Part shown: in pieces, positions 1 through 6,525 of the stretch
How the letters are laid out: the number at the start of each line of letters is the position of its first letter
How positions within the stretch are numbered: position 1 is the first letter of the stretch
Position numbers and translations under genes: made by a program
Assembly: GCA_050115555.1 (NCBI GenBank)
Contig: JASFQI010000233.1
Span: forward strand, 1 to 7,914
Length of the DNA stretch: 7,914 bases
DNA from: JASFQI01 sp050115555
Lineage (GTDB): Bacteria; Desulfobacterota; DSM-4660; Desulfatiglandales; HGW-15
Direction: 5' to 3'
Notes under the pieces: model-generated
The model's input: the letters and a program-made list of their open reading frames with translations, nothing else
The model's database searches: none
What the model was told of the DNA's origin: nothing

Positions 1-639
1 CGTCAATTTGCTTCCTGTCGCCTCGAAGCCCTTTGACTCTATGACAATTTTCGGGTGATCCTTTGTCGGGATAGCAAAGTCACACTTGGCCGTATTGTTC
101 TTCTTGCCCACGAATGTTACACCACGTTGAAATGGCACATCCTCCGCTTTGAGCACGGCTTCCACCCTATCCTCTAAAGCCCGACCGCGTTTCTGGCCAG
201 CAATAGCTCTGCCCCTGCTCATTTTATACCGGTCGATCAGGACGTCCTCGACCTCCCACTGGCGGTTGAGATGATCGTCAATAATCCGACAGATTCCTAT
301 TTTCTCGAGCGCCGCAGCCAACCTCCCAGGCTCGGATTTCGCAAGGCGCCTGAGCTTTGGCCATGACATACTGCTTTCATCAAGCTTAGCACAAAGCATG
401 TGGGAAAACGGCTCCTGACCTTTGCCAAGGAACAGTCTGGCAATGTCAAGAAAGTACTCGCTCTCGATCAACCTGGCCTCTAGGTCCCTCCGCTCAACAG
501 CCCGACCAAGGGCACGGAGCTTACTGACGGCTGCTTTGAGTTCGCCTACAAGTTCATGCGCCAGATCGTCCATCCACACGGCTGGAAGCTCTGTCAAGTC
601 GCCTAAAAGGTCCTTCAGCGTCGTCTTTTCAAACTGCAT
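1..639 (-). CDS. PD-(D/E)XK restriction endonuclease, partial (C-terminus beyond left edge)
   Basis: The frame opens at ATG 639 and stays open for 213 codons to the window edge, so the C-terminus is missing. It probably cleaves DNA at the site protected by the methyltransferase encoded just upstream. The visible nuclease signature is D187 in CDFAIP followed by E201 and K203 in VIESKGF, that is D-X13-E-X-K, as in PD-(D/E)XK nucleases. A helix with E156/E160 (ALEDRVEAVL) precedes it, where this fold often has a further acidic residue. The following TGSKLT resembles the GSK-L stretch after the catalytic lysine in DpnII-like enzymes. The N-terminal 130 residues are helical-looking and I do not recognise them. 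The start codon follows the methyltransferase stop directly (TGA-ATG), with AGGA about 7 bases ahead, so translation is probably coupled. Base composition is poorer in G+C than the hydroxylase genes. The nuclease fold is fairly sure; the recognition site is unknown. Confidence 0.72.
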   Translation of the reverse strand, partial: MQFEKTTLKDLLGDLTELPAVWMDDLAHELVGELKAAVSKLRALGRAVERRDLEARLIESEYFLDIARLFLGKGQEPFSHMLCAKLDESSMSWPKLRRLAKSEPGRLAAALEKIGICRIIDDHLNRQWEVEDVLIDRYKMSRGRAIAGQKRGRALEDRVEAVLKAEDVPFQRGVTFVGKKNNTAKCDFAIPTKDHPKIVIESKGFEATGSKLT

Positions 640-1788
640 TCAGGTTCCTACAATAAGAAACTCACGTACCACCACGCGGTCATTGGTCACGTTGTTATGA
701 GTTCCAAAGTGATAGCGATGGTTGCGCTCGAAGACCTCGACATTGCTCTTATATCGAAGCATGAGGTCAACAAGCTGTTCAAGGTCGGGGTATCCATTGG
801 ACGAGTAGGAGAGCACGAGAGTGCTTTGATAAAATCGTCTGAAAAGCTTGTCAAATGCCTCTGATGCCGTTCGTCTGTATGAAAAAGGTGTGAAACGCTT
901 CTTCAGCTTCTTGACCTTCGTGGACTCCAGGATCTCCGTGTTTTCACCCTGCCAGTAAGATGCGAGACCTTCCAGGAAGTGATATCTCTTGATATAGCAA
1001 TTGTCATCAGCGCGAGGCACGTATGGCGGATCCATGTACACAAGGTCAATTCCCTTGGGATCGACATCGAAGATGTCGCTTCTCAAGGCCAGGTGAGTTT
1101 CTCCGTTTTCGAAGACCGTCGCATTATAGGCTTTGATGGATTCCAGGAAATGCTCCTCCAGACTTAAGCGTAGATCGCGCCGACCGTCCTTATAGCGGTC
1201 TGGATCTCCCGCAACGGTGAAAACACCGCGCGGTTGACGCTTCACACATGAGCGGGAAAGCGCTGCAATAGCAAGCGCCCTATGGTGACTCGAAGGTAAT
1301 GAAGGGAGGTTCGCCCAAACGTTGTCAAGGAAGCGAAGGTCTTTCGGCGTGAAGAATATACCCCGGAATGTAGTCTCGACAAATCGGCGTCTTCGGCGGT
1401 TATACTCGAGCAACTGCTTGCACAGGTCCTCTGTCAGTCTGTGTTTGGAGTTTTCAATGGTGGCTTGGGCAATGCGAAACGCAAAGTCAAGAAAATCGTT
1501 CGTGATGACCCGTTTTCCCATACACTTCAGGAGATAGGCGACGCAGCCACTTCCCGAAAATGCGTCCAGTGCGGTAGTAAAATCTAAATCCGACAAGACC
1601 TCCAGGATCCACGGCAGTAACCGGTACTTACTCCCCATATAGCGCATCTGAGGAAAGGTCTTTACCCTGTCCAAGTAATCAGGACTACCGTAAAGCCGAA
1701 GTTGCTCAGATACCACTGACTGTGACATCATGCTTTGCCTGGGAGTTGGAATTCTCGGACAATCCGGTGGAGAATGCTTCTTGAACAT
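640..1788 (-). CDS. Adenine-specific DNA methyltransferase, D12 (Dam-like) class, of a type II-like R-M system
   Basis: Transfers a methyl group from S-adenosylmethionine to N6 of adenine, presumably to protect host DNA from the adjacent endonuclease. Counting from the furthest possible start (TTG 1800; 386 residues), the D12-class signatures are in order: MRYMGSK at 52-58, the SAM-binding FSGSG at 81-85, ND at 101-102, and the catalytic DPPY at 257-260 followed by an aromatic-rich stretch (YIKRYHFLEGL). The region between motif I and DPPY would hold target recognition. The start is uncertain. TTG 1800, ATG 1788 and ATG 1731/1728 are in frame; none has a strong Shine-Dalgarno sequence and only 1731 has a weak AGG ahead of it. 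The conserved part begins after all of them; I give ATG 1788. The stop abuts the endonuclease start. Class is confident; the methylated sequence cannot be read off. The lower G+C than the hydroxylase genes suggests transfer. Confidence 0.88.
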   Translation of the reverse strand: MFKKHSPPDCPRIPTPRQSMMSQSVVSEQLRLYGSPDYLDRVKTFPQMRYMGSKYRLLPWILEVLSDLDFTTALDAFSGSGCVAYLLKCMGKRVITNDFLDFAFRIAQATIENSKHRLTEDLCKQLLEYNRRRRRFVETTFRGIFFTPKDLRFLDNVWANLPSLPSSHHRALAIAALSRSCVKRQPRGVFTVAGDPDRYKDGRRDLRLSLEEHFLESIKAYNATVFENGETHLALRSDIFDVDPKGIDLVYMDPPYVPRADDNCYIKRYHFLEGLASYWQGENTEILESTKVKKLKKRFTPFSYRRTASEAFDKLFRRFYQSTLVLSYSSNGYPDLEQLVDLMLRYKSNVEVFERNHRYHFGTHNNVTNDRVVVREFLIVGT

Positions 1789-1846
1789 GATGTTAACCAA
1801 TGGAGAGGTTGTGTGTCAATGAAGAAGTAACCACAATATGTAGTGT

Positions 1847-1964
1847 CATAAAAAGATGTCGTTTTTGTAATACGGTACTCTATTGTGAAGCCAGGTGTCA
1901 ATTTAGAAACGATAAAAATATATAAAATTCATTATATATCTCAATAATGGCATAAAAAGTTGTC
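1847..1964. repeat. Two copies of a 14-base direct repeat, CATAAAAAG(A/T)TGTC
   Basis: The unit lies at 1847-1860 and 1951-1964, 104 bases apart, with one difference in 14 bases. A second pair, GTGTCAAT-NN-AGAA, lies at 1813-1826 and 1895-1908. The spacings differ, so this is not one simple duplication. They may be chance in AT-rich DNA or binding sites for a regulator of the restriction-modification genes. Confidence 0.4.
1872..1901 (-). promoter_or_regulatory. Weak candidate promoter for the R-M genes
   Basis: Minus-strand TTGACA at 1901-1896, an 18-base spacer, then TACCGT, which matches only three of six positions of TATAAT. It lies about 85 bases before the ATG at 1788. The -35 is perfect but the -10 is poor, so this is tentative; the AT-rich tract further upstream (1915-1940) could hold others. 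Confidence 0.25.
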
Positions 1965-1994
1965 CTTGGAGGGTCGCACATTTTTGCACGAATG

Positions 1995-2038
1995 AAAAAA
2001 GCCTGCCGTGTCTCGATCATCGTAGCAACGGCAGGCTT
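1995..2038 (-). terminator. Rho-independent terminator of the Mo-hydroxylase operon
   Basis: Read on the minus strand, AAGCCTGCCGT (2038-2028) and ACGGCAGGCTT (2009-1999) form a perfect 11-base-pair stem around an 18-base loop. The 3' arm runs into a T tract (six T at 2000-1995). It begins about 20 bases after the large-subunit stop codon, the expected place for the end of that operon, and should insulate the restriction-modification genes downstream. Confidence 0.88.
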
Positions 2039-2050
2039 ACGGCAGGCTTA
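2028..2050. repeat. Tandem 11-base duplication of one terminator arm
   Basis: ACGGCAGGCTT occurs twice back to back (2028-2038 and 2039-2049), followed by a decayed third version (CGCAGGGCTTA, 2052-2062) that runs into the stop codon of the large-subunit gene. Only one complementary arm exists (1999-2009), so two identical 5' arms compete for it on the transcript. Slipped-strand duplication is a simple explanation. Confidence 0.7.
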
Positions 2051-2059
2051 TCGCAGGGC

Positions 2060-4330
2060 TTACTTTTTCTTCTGGTGCTTCAGGATCTTCTCCGGGGTGA
2101 TGGGAAGGTCCTTGCACCGGTATCCCGTGGCATGGAAGACCGCATCGGCAATGGCCGGGGCCGTGGGCGAGACCAGGCCTTCCCCGGCCTCCTTTGCGCC
2201 CATGGGGCCTTCCTCTTCGTAGGTCTCGATGGTGACGGATTCGCCCGGGGGCATGTCCATGGCATTGGGCATCTTGTAGTCCAGGAACGTGGTGTTCAGG
2301 GTTTTTCCTCCCTCCATCACGAACTGCTCGGAGAGCGCATACCCCAGGCCCATGTGAATGGAACCCTCGAGCTGGCCTTCCACGGCCATGTGGTTGATCA
2401 CGGTCCCGCAGTCATGGGCCGTCCACATCTGCTCCACCTGAACCAGCCCGGTTTCCTGATCCACGTTCACCTCGGCCACCTGGGCCCCGAAGCTGAAGGC
2501 CGGGGTGACCAGGCCCTTGCCCCGCGGGGTGTAGGATCCCCGGGCCACCAGGGGTTCCCCCCGGTTGGCCTTCTGGACCAGGCGTACGGCCTCGCCAAAG
2601 GAGACACCCCGATCCGGACGCCCTTTGGGAAAGACCTTCCCGTCCTTGCACTCGAAGTCGTAGATCACGTTGAGCTTGTTCCGGGCGGACACCGCACCGA
2701 AGAGCTCCTTCTTGATCTTGCTGGCCGCATCCAGGACCGCGTTGCCGTTCATGAGGGTCACCCGGCTTCCCCACGATCCCAGGTCCGCCTGGGGCGTCAT
2801 GGCCGTATCCGCCGACGTGATCCGAATGTCTTCCATGCGAAGGCCCAGCTCCTCGGCCAGGATCATCTTCATGGCTGTGCTCGACCCCTGGCCGATATCC
2901 GTGGCCATGGTGAGGAGGTGCACGGTGCCGTCTTCGTAAGCACGCACCTCGGCTGCGGAAAAAGGGTACTGGGTGTTGAACCAGTTGAAGACCCCTCCGG
3001 AGATGAAGCTGTAGCATCCCACGCCCACACCGCGTCCGGGTTTCATGCCCTTTCGCTTTTTCTTCCAGTGGCTCATTCGGGCCACTTCCTTGAGCGACTC
3101 GATGAACCCGCAGCTGCTGATGGTGGCCACGTCCGGAATTTCGTCGCCGGTCACCTGGGCGTTCTTGATCCGCAGCTCAATGGGATCGATGCCCAGCTCT
3201 TCGGCGACAATATTCATCTGGGATTCCGCGGCAAACAGGGACTGGGGCGCTCCGAATCCCCGCATGGCGCTGGCCGGGGGCTTGTTCGTGTACACATGCT
3301 GCCCCATGAAGCGGTAGTTCGGGTAGCGATAGAGCATGGCCCCGAAGTTCCCGCAAAGAAAAGTCGCGGTCGGACCCATGGCATTGTAAGCCCCGCCGTC
3401 CAGGGTGATCTTCAGATCCTTGGCCACAAGCGTCCCGTCCTTCTTGAACCCCACCTTGGACTTGAGAATCATGGGATGACGCCGCCTGCCCGTGGCGAGT
3501 TCCTCCTCCCGGGTCAGGGTGAACTTGACCGGCCGGCCGAGTTTTCTGGCCAGGAATGCCGAGCAGAACTCCCAGGGACGGAGCTCCATTTTCCCGCCGA
3601 ACCCGCCGCCCACGTAAGGGACGATCACGCGGACGTCGTTTTCGCGCAGCCCCATTGTGGAGGCCAGGAGGCACTGGACGATGTAAGGCGTCTGGGTGGA
3701 CGTCCACAAGGTGATCCGTCCGTCCAGGTCCGCCTGTGCCACGCAGGAGCAAGGCTCCAGGTAGGCATGGCTCTGCGCGTGCACCGTGAAGGTGTCTTCC
3801 CGGATGTAGTCGGATTCCTGAAAGCCCTTTTTGATGTCGCCGTACTGGATCTTTCGGTCCACGCTGATGTTCGAGGGCGTTTCCTCGTGAAGGATCGGTG
3901 CGCCCGTTTTCATGGACGCCTTGACATCGAAGGACGCGGGCAGCTCCTCGTACTCCACCCTGATCAGCTCCAGGGCTTCCCGGGCGGTCTCCTTGTCCAC
4001 AGCGGCCACGGCGGCTACCTCGTCACCGATGAACCTCACCTTGTCCACGGCCAGGGGGTACTCGTCCTGGGTGGCCGGGAAGAGCCTCCAGTTGCCGTAT
4101 CGAATTTTCGGGGTGTCTTCCCCCGTAATCACACACTTCACCCCGGGGAGTGCCGCCGCCTTGCGCACATCGATACGCACGATGCGGGCATGGGGCAGAG
4201 GGCTTCTGAGCAGTGCGCCATGGAGCATGCCCGGCAGCTTGATGTCGTCCGCGTACACGGCCGTACCGGTCGCCTTGGCTTCCCCGTCATTCCTCGGAAT
4301 GTTTTCTCCGATGATCTTGAACGATTTCAT
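2060..4330 (-). CDS. Molybdopterin-binding large subunit, xanthine dehydrogenase / hydroxybenzoyl-CoA reductase-like
   Basis: Catalytic subunit (756 residues, complete) of a three-part molybdenum hydroxylase; it binds the Mo-cofactor and hydroxylates or reduces an unidentified carbonyl or heteroaromatic substrate. The N-terminal domain opens with DGEAKATG and AVYADDI. Cofactor-domain motifs follow: GGGFGGK at 241-247, AMRGFGAPQ at about 355-363, GQG at 480-482, and DYKMPNAMDMPP late in the chain. The C-terminal GAKEAGEG at 711-718 supplies the probable base, E717. The loop is AMRGFG, not the AYRCSFR of CO dehydrogenase, so CO is an unlikely substrate. A GAKE-type motif also occurs, from memory, in hydroxybenzoyl-CoA reductase-like enzymes, but that does not settle the substrate. 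ATG 4330 is well supported: AGGAGGAG at 4344-4337 is 6 bases upstream, right after the stop of the FAD gene. The frame stays open further upstream only as an artefact. Last gene of the operon, before the terminator. Confidence 0.93.
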   Translation of the reverse strand: MKSFKIIGENIPRNDGEAKATGTAVYADDIKLPGMLHGALLRSPLPHARIVRIDVRKAAALPGVKCVITGEDTPKIRYGNWRLFPATQDEYPLAVDKVRFIGDEVAAVAAVDKETAREALELIRVEYEELPASFDVKASMKTGAPILHEETPSNISVDRKIQYGDIKKGFQESDYIREDTFTVHAQSHAYLEPCSCVAQADLDGRITLWTSTQTPYIVQCLLASTMGLRENDVRVIVPYVGGGFGGKMELRPWEFCSAFLARKLGRPVKFTLTREEELATGRRRHPMILKSKVGFKKDGTLVAKDLKITLDGGAYNAMGPTATFLCGNFGAMLYRYPNYRFMGQHVYTNKPPASAMRGFGAPQSLFAAESQMNIVAEELGIDPIELRIKNAQVTGDEIPDVATISSCGFIESLKEVARMSHWKKKRKGMKPGRGVGVGCYSFISGGVFNWFNTQYPFSAAEVRAYEDGTVHLLTMATDIGQGSSTAMKMILAEELGLRMEDIRITSADTAMTPQADLGSWGSRVTLMNGNAVLDAASKIKKELFGAVSARNKLNVIYDFECKDGKVFPKGRPDRGVSFGEAVRLVQKANRGEPLVARGSYTPRGKGLVTPAFSFGAQVAEVNVDQETGLVQVEQMWTAHDCGTVINHMAVEGQLEGSIHMGLGYALSEQFVMEGGKTLNTTFLDYKMPNAMDMPPGESVTIETYEEEGPMGAKEAGEGLVSPTAPAIADAVFHATGYRCKDLPITPEKILKHQKKK

Positions 4331-4336
4331 GGGACT

Positions 4337-4344
4337 CTCCTCCT
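4337..4344 (-). promoter_or_regulatory. Strong ribosome binding site fixing the large-subunit start
   Basis: AGGAGGAG on the minus strand, 6 bases before ATG 4330 and starting immediately after the TAG stop (4347-4345) of the FAD subunit gene. Terminating ribosomes would finish next to the site, which favours efficient reinitiation and balanced subunit synthesis. Confidence 0.8.
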
Positions 4345-5229
4345 CTACCCTTTCGTCTTCCGGGCGCGCTGCAAGGCTTCCTGCAGGGCCCTTTTCGTCA
4401 ACACCCGGACCATGGCCTTCCGGTACGAGGCGCTGGCCCTCAGGTCGGAAATCGGCTTGCTTTCCTTCATGGCCTGCTCCGCCGACTGTTCGAGCCGTTC
4501 CTGGGTCGGTTTCTTCCCTTTGAGAATACCCTCCCCCTTTACGGCCCGCATGGGGACGGGGGCGACGGCGCCGAGTACGATTCGAACATCCTCGCAAGCG
4601 CCGCTTTGGTTCAAGGTCACCATGGTTCCCACGCACACCGCCGAGATGTCCACCTTGCCTCGGGCGGAGATGTGTTGATACGAGGCCCCGGATCGGGGCG
4701 GGGGAAGGGGAACGAAAATGGAGGTCAGGATCTCCCCGGGTTGCAGGGCGGTCTTGCCCGGTCCTTTGAAAAAGTCCTCCAGCGGGAGGCGCCGTTCGCC
4801 GTTCTTTCCGAGCACGGCGACCTCGGCGTTCATGGCCATGAGGGTCGGGGCGTTTTCCGCGGATGGAGCGGCATTGCAGAGATTCCCGGCCACAGTGCCC
4901 ATGTTGCGAATCTGGGTGTTGGCGGTCACGCTCGCGGCGTAGGCCACGGCCGGGTATCGGCGCCGAATGTCCCGGTGGGCCTCCACCTCGGCCAGCCGGG
5001 CCCCGGCGCCGATGGTCAGACCCTGTTTCCGCTTGAAGGTGATGGACTTCAGGGTCTCGATGGCATTCAGGCTGACGACCGCCTTGGGCTGGATCATGCC
5101 GTGGTTGCACTTCACGATCAGATCCGTTCCCCCGGCAAGGACAAAGGCGCCCTCACCCAATTCCAGGAGAAGCCGGGAGGCCTCCTCAACGGTCCCCGGC
5201 GAATGGTAATCGAATTTTGAAGTAGGCAT
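4345..5229 (-). CDS. FAD-binding medium subunit of Mo-hydroxylase (CoxM/XdhB type)
   Basis: Passes electrons from the [2Fe-2S] subunit to FAD and on to an external acceptor. It has 294 residues, normal for the family. The two FAD signatures are AGGTDL at 32-37 and TVAGNLCNAAPSAEN at 112-126, with TIGAGARL at 72-79 between them. The C-terminal part (DISAVCVGTMVTL, then GAVAPVP) fits the CO dehydrogenase flavoprotein C-terminal domain. Unlike the other FAD subunit in this window it has no cysteine-rich insert after GNLC, so it should carry FAD only. I chose ATG 5229, which has AAGGGGG (5242-5236) 6 bases upstream; a TTG at 5250 would add seven residues. It lies 39 bases after the [2Fe-2S] gene and 14 before the large subunit, inside one operon. 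Confidence 0.92.
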   Translation of the reverse strand: MPTSKFDYHSPGTVEEASRLLLELGEGAFVLAGGTDLIVKCNHGMIQPKAVVSLNAIETLKSITFKRKQGLTIGAGARLAEVEAHRDIRRRYPAVAYAASVTANTQIRNMGTVAGNLCNAAPSAENAPTLMAMNAEVAVLGKNGERRLPLEDFFKGPGKTALQPGEILTSIFVPLPPPRSGASYQHISARGKVDISAVCVGTMVTLNQSGACEDVRIVLGAVAPVPMRAVKGEGILKGKKPTQERLEQSAEQAMKESKPISDLRASASYRKAMVRVLTKRALQEALQRARKTKG

Positions 5230-5268
5230 GGGTTTCCCCCTTGTTATCAAGAGATGTGAAGCGCGGGT

Positions 5269-5742
5269 TTACCGCTTCATTTTTTGTGCAGCGCTCTCGA
5301 TCGCATCCACGATCTTATTGTATCCTGTGCACCGGCAGAGGTTTCCGGAGAGCCCCCGGCGGATCTCCGCCTCTTTGGGAGAGGCGTTCCCCTTGAGGAG
5401 AAACAGCGCGGACATCTCCATCCCGGCCGTGCAGTACCCGCATTGGATCGCGCCCTTTTCAATAAAGGCCTCCTGAATGGGGTGAAGCTTTTCCCCGGAC
5501 TCTGCAAGGCCCTCTACGGTGAGGATTTCTTTCCCTGCCGCTTCCATGGCCAGCGTCAGGCAGGAGCTCACGGTCTTTCCATCGATCATGACCGTACAGG
5601 CCCCGCAGTCCCCGGATCCGCAGCCCAGCTTGGTGCCCGTCAGACCGAGATCTTCCCGGAGCACCTCGTTTAACGTTTTCCAGGGGTCCACGGCCAGGGT
5701 GTACGTGTCCCCGTTGACGTGAAGCGAAATCGTTTGTTTCAT
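5269..5742 (-). CDS. [2Fe-2S] small subunit of Mo-hydroxylase (CoxS/XdhC type)
   Basis: Electron-transfer subunit of 157 residues with two [2Fe-2S] clusters. The N-terminal plant-ferredoxin-like cluster is bound by C41, C46, C49 and C61 (C-X4-C-X2-C-X11-C, in GCGSGDCGACTV). The C-terminal helical-domain cluster is bound by C101, C104, C136 and C138 (QCGYCTAGM and LCRCTGY). Every expected ligand is present and the length is typical, so the protein looks functional. It has no Tat signal, as expected for a small subunit. The ATG at 5742 is preceded by AAGGAG (5756-5751) with 8 bases between. It starts 21 bases after the TetR stop, so it is probably cotranscribed with the regulator. It is the only small subunit visible for either hydroxylase set in the window. 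Confidence 0.95.
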   Translation of the reverse strand: MKQTISLHVNGDTYTLAVDPWKTLNEVLREDLGLTGTKLGCGSGDCGACTVMIDGKTVSSCLTLAMEAAGKEILTVEGLAESGEKLHPIQEAFIEKGAIQCGYCTAGMEMSALFLLKGNASPKEAEIRRGLSGNLCRCTGYNKIVDAIESAAQKMKR

Positions 5743-5763
5743 AGTCTCAACTCCTTCTTTGGG

Positions 5764-6396
5764 TCAGGCTTCGAGCGTGAGTCCCCGGTGCAGGATGTCC
5801 AGCCCGAGGGCCCATGTTTCTTCCAGGTGTGTTTTTCGGCCCATGGCCAGTTTGCTGTTCTCCAAATGCATGATGCCCAGAAAGGAGGTCCAGACGAACT
5901 CCGCAAGGGTCTTCTCATTGCATTTCCGGATGAGGCCTGTACGAATCCCGTACCTCATGATCCTGCAGAGCCAGGAGTAGTTCAGCGACCCGGAGCGGTC
6001 GAGTTCCTGTAGTAGCGAATCTCCCAGGCTTCGCAGCATCTGGCTCTGGTGAAAGTAAAGCATCACGTTTATGAGCGGGGGATCCAGAAAGTAAAATGTC
6101 TTAAAAACGTTCCAGAGCTCTGGCAGAAGGCGGTTTCCGATGCGCTCCCGCCGCTCGTAGAGGGATTCCAGGAGCCCTGCAAAGCGCTCGGAATGCTGCA
6201 CAATGGCCTGAACAAAAATCTCGTCTTTGGTCTTGAAGTAAAGGTAAAGGGTGGCCCGGCTCAGTTCCGACGCCTCTGCGATCTTGTCCATGGTGGTGGC
6301 GTGGTACCCTTCCTCCATGTAGGCCCGGACCGCGGCCTGAAGAATGGAGTCCCTGCGCTCCGTCCGTTCCCGGGTTTTCCTCTCCGCAATTCCCAT
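5764..6396 (-). CDS. TetR/AcrR-family transcriptional regulator
   Basis: A 210-residue DNA-binding repressor, first gene of the operon it probably controls. The N-terminal TetR domain spans about residues 12-61: RRDSILQAAVRAYMEEGY, then the helix-turn-helix TTMDKIAEASELSRATLYLYF and the usual KTKDEIF. The rest is helical and variable, as expected for the ligand-binding and dimer domain; the ligand is unknown, but a substrate or CoA ester of the hydroxylase is reasonable. ATG 6396 gives the family's usual short N-terminus. An in-frame GTG at 6405 would add three residues, and neither start has a clear Shine-Dalgarno sequence, so expression may be low. A 7-1-7 palindrome sits in the promoter just upstream, pointing to autoregulation. 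The stop is 21 bases before the [2Fe-2S] subunit. Family sure, ligand not. Confidence 0.93.
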   Translation of the reverse strand: MGIAERKTRERTERRDSILQAAVRAYMEEGYHATTMDKIAEASELSRATLYLYFKTKDEIFVQAIVQHSERFAGLLESLYERRERIGNRLLPELWNVFKTFYFLDPPLINVMLYFHQSQMLRSLGDSLLQELDRSGSLNYSWLCRIMRYGIRTGLIRKCNEKTLAEFVWTSFLGIMHLENSKLAMGRKTHLEETWALGLDILHRGLTLEA

Positions 6397-6432
6397 TAGA
6401 CACACAACCCATCATATATACCATTAGTACAT

Positions 6433-6460
6433 ATAATAGACGCAGCGTCTAATATGTCAA
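6433..6460 (-). promoter_or_regulatory. Sigma70-type promoter for the tetR / Mo-hydroxylase operon
   Basis: On the minus strand TTGACA (6460-6455, six of six consensus matches) is followed after 16 bases by TATTAT (6438-6433, five of six). An overlapping TTATAT gives an 18-base spacer. Transcription would begin near 6426, leaving a leader of about 20-30 bases before the TetR start. It is in the only gap between the two hydroxylase sets. Confidence 0.75.
6437..6451. promoter_or_regulatory. Candidate TetR operator, 7-1-7 inverted repeat
   Basis: TAGACGC-A-GCGTCTA is a perfect inverted repeat with a one-base centre. It extends to 11-base arms with one mismatch (6433-6455). It fills almost the whole spacer between the -35 and -10 hexamers, so a bound dimer would block RNA polymerase. 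Size, symmetry and position next to the regulator gene are those of many TetR-family operators; binding itself is inferred. Confidence 0.72.
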
Positions 6461-6525
6461 CACCTTTTTTCGCCTCCGGGAAAACGGCTCGCCATGGCGT
6501 TCTTCTCTCCCGCCCGGTCTTCGTT

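Larger units (their letters stand above)
1789..1994. other. AT-rich intergenic region upstream of the methyltransferase
   Basis: About 200 bases with no credible gene. It is strikingly AT-rich (19 of 60 bases are G or C in 1921-1980) beside G+C-rich neighbours. It separates the hydroxylase operon terminator from the restriction-modification genes and must hold their promoter. On the minus strand there are two perfect TTGACA hexamers, at 1901-1896 and 1819-1814, but neither has a convincing -10 at 16-18 bases; the best after the first is TACCGT (1877-1872, spacer 18). I saw no gene for a controller (C) protein. Confidence 0.6.

Noticed and set aside
1..639. Assignment of the nuclease as a GATC-cutting DpnII/MboI isoschizomer
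   Set aside because: The GSKL stretch after the catalytic lysine is suggestive, but the C-terminus is missing and the N-terminus is not recognisable, so specificity cannot be claimed.
422..700. Plus-strand open frames across the R-M genes (also 979-1167 and 1322-1537)
   Set aside because: All are short, antisense to the methyltransferase or nuclease, and lack ribosome binding sites or recognisable domains.
2075..4678. An 867-codon open frame on the plus strand
   Set aside because: It is antisense to the large and FAD subunit genes, which have clear family motifs. Its translation is low-complexity (rich in H, G, R, P) and matches nothing I recognise; it is a by-product of G+C-rich third positions.
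4331..5110. A 260-codon N-terminal extension in frame with the large subunit
   Set aside because: It overlaps the well-supported FAD gene in another frame, its translation is compositionally odd, and ATG 4330 has a strong ribosome binding site and matches the normal N-terminus of the family.
2060..5742. Aerobic CO dehydrogenase (coxSML)
   Set aside because: Subunit types fit, but the large subunit has AMRGFG where CO dehydrogenase has the AYRCSFR loop carrying the active-site cysteine.
6490..6499. CGCCATGGCG, a 10-base palindrome, as a terminator for the upstream hydroxylase genes
   Set aside because: It has no loop and no T tract follows on the minus strand; the nearby run is A in that direction. 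Readthrough into tetR cannot be excluded.
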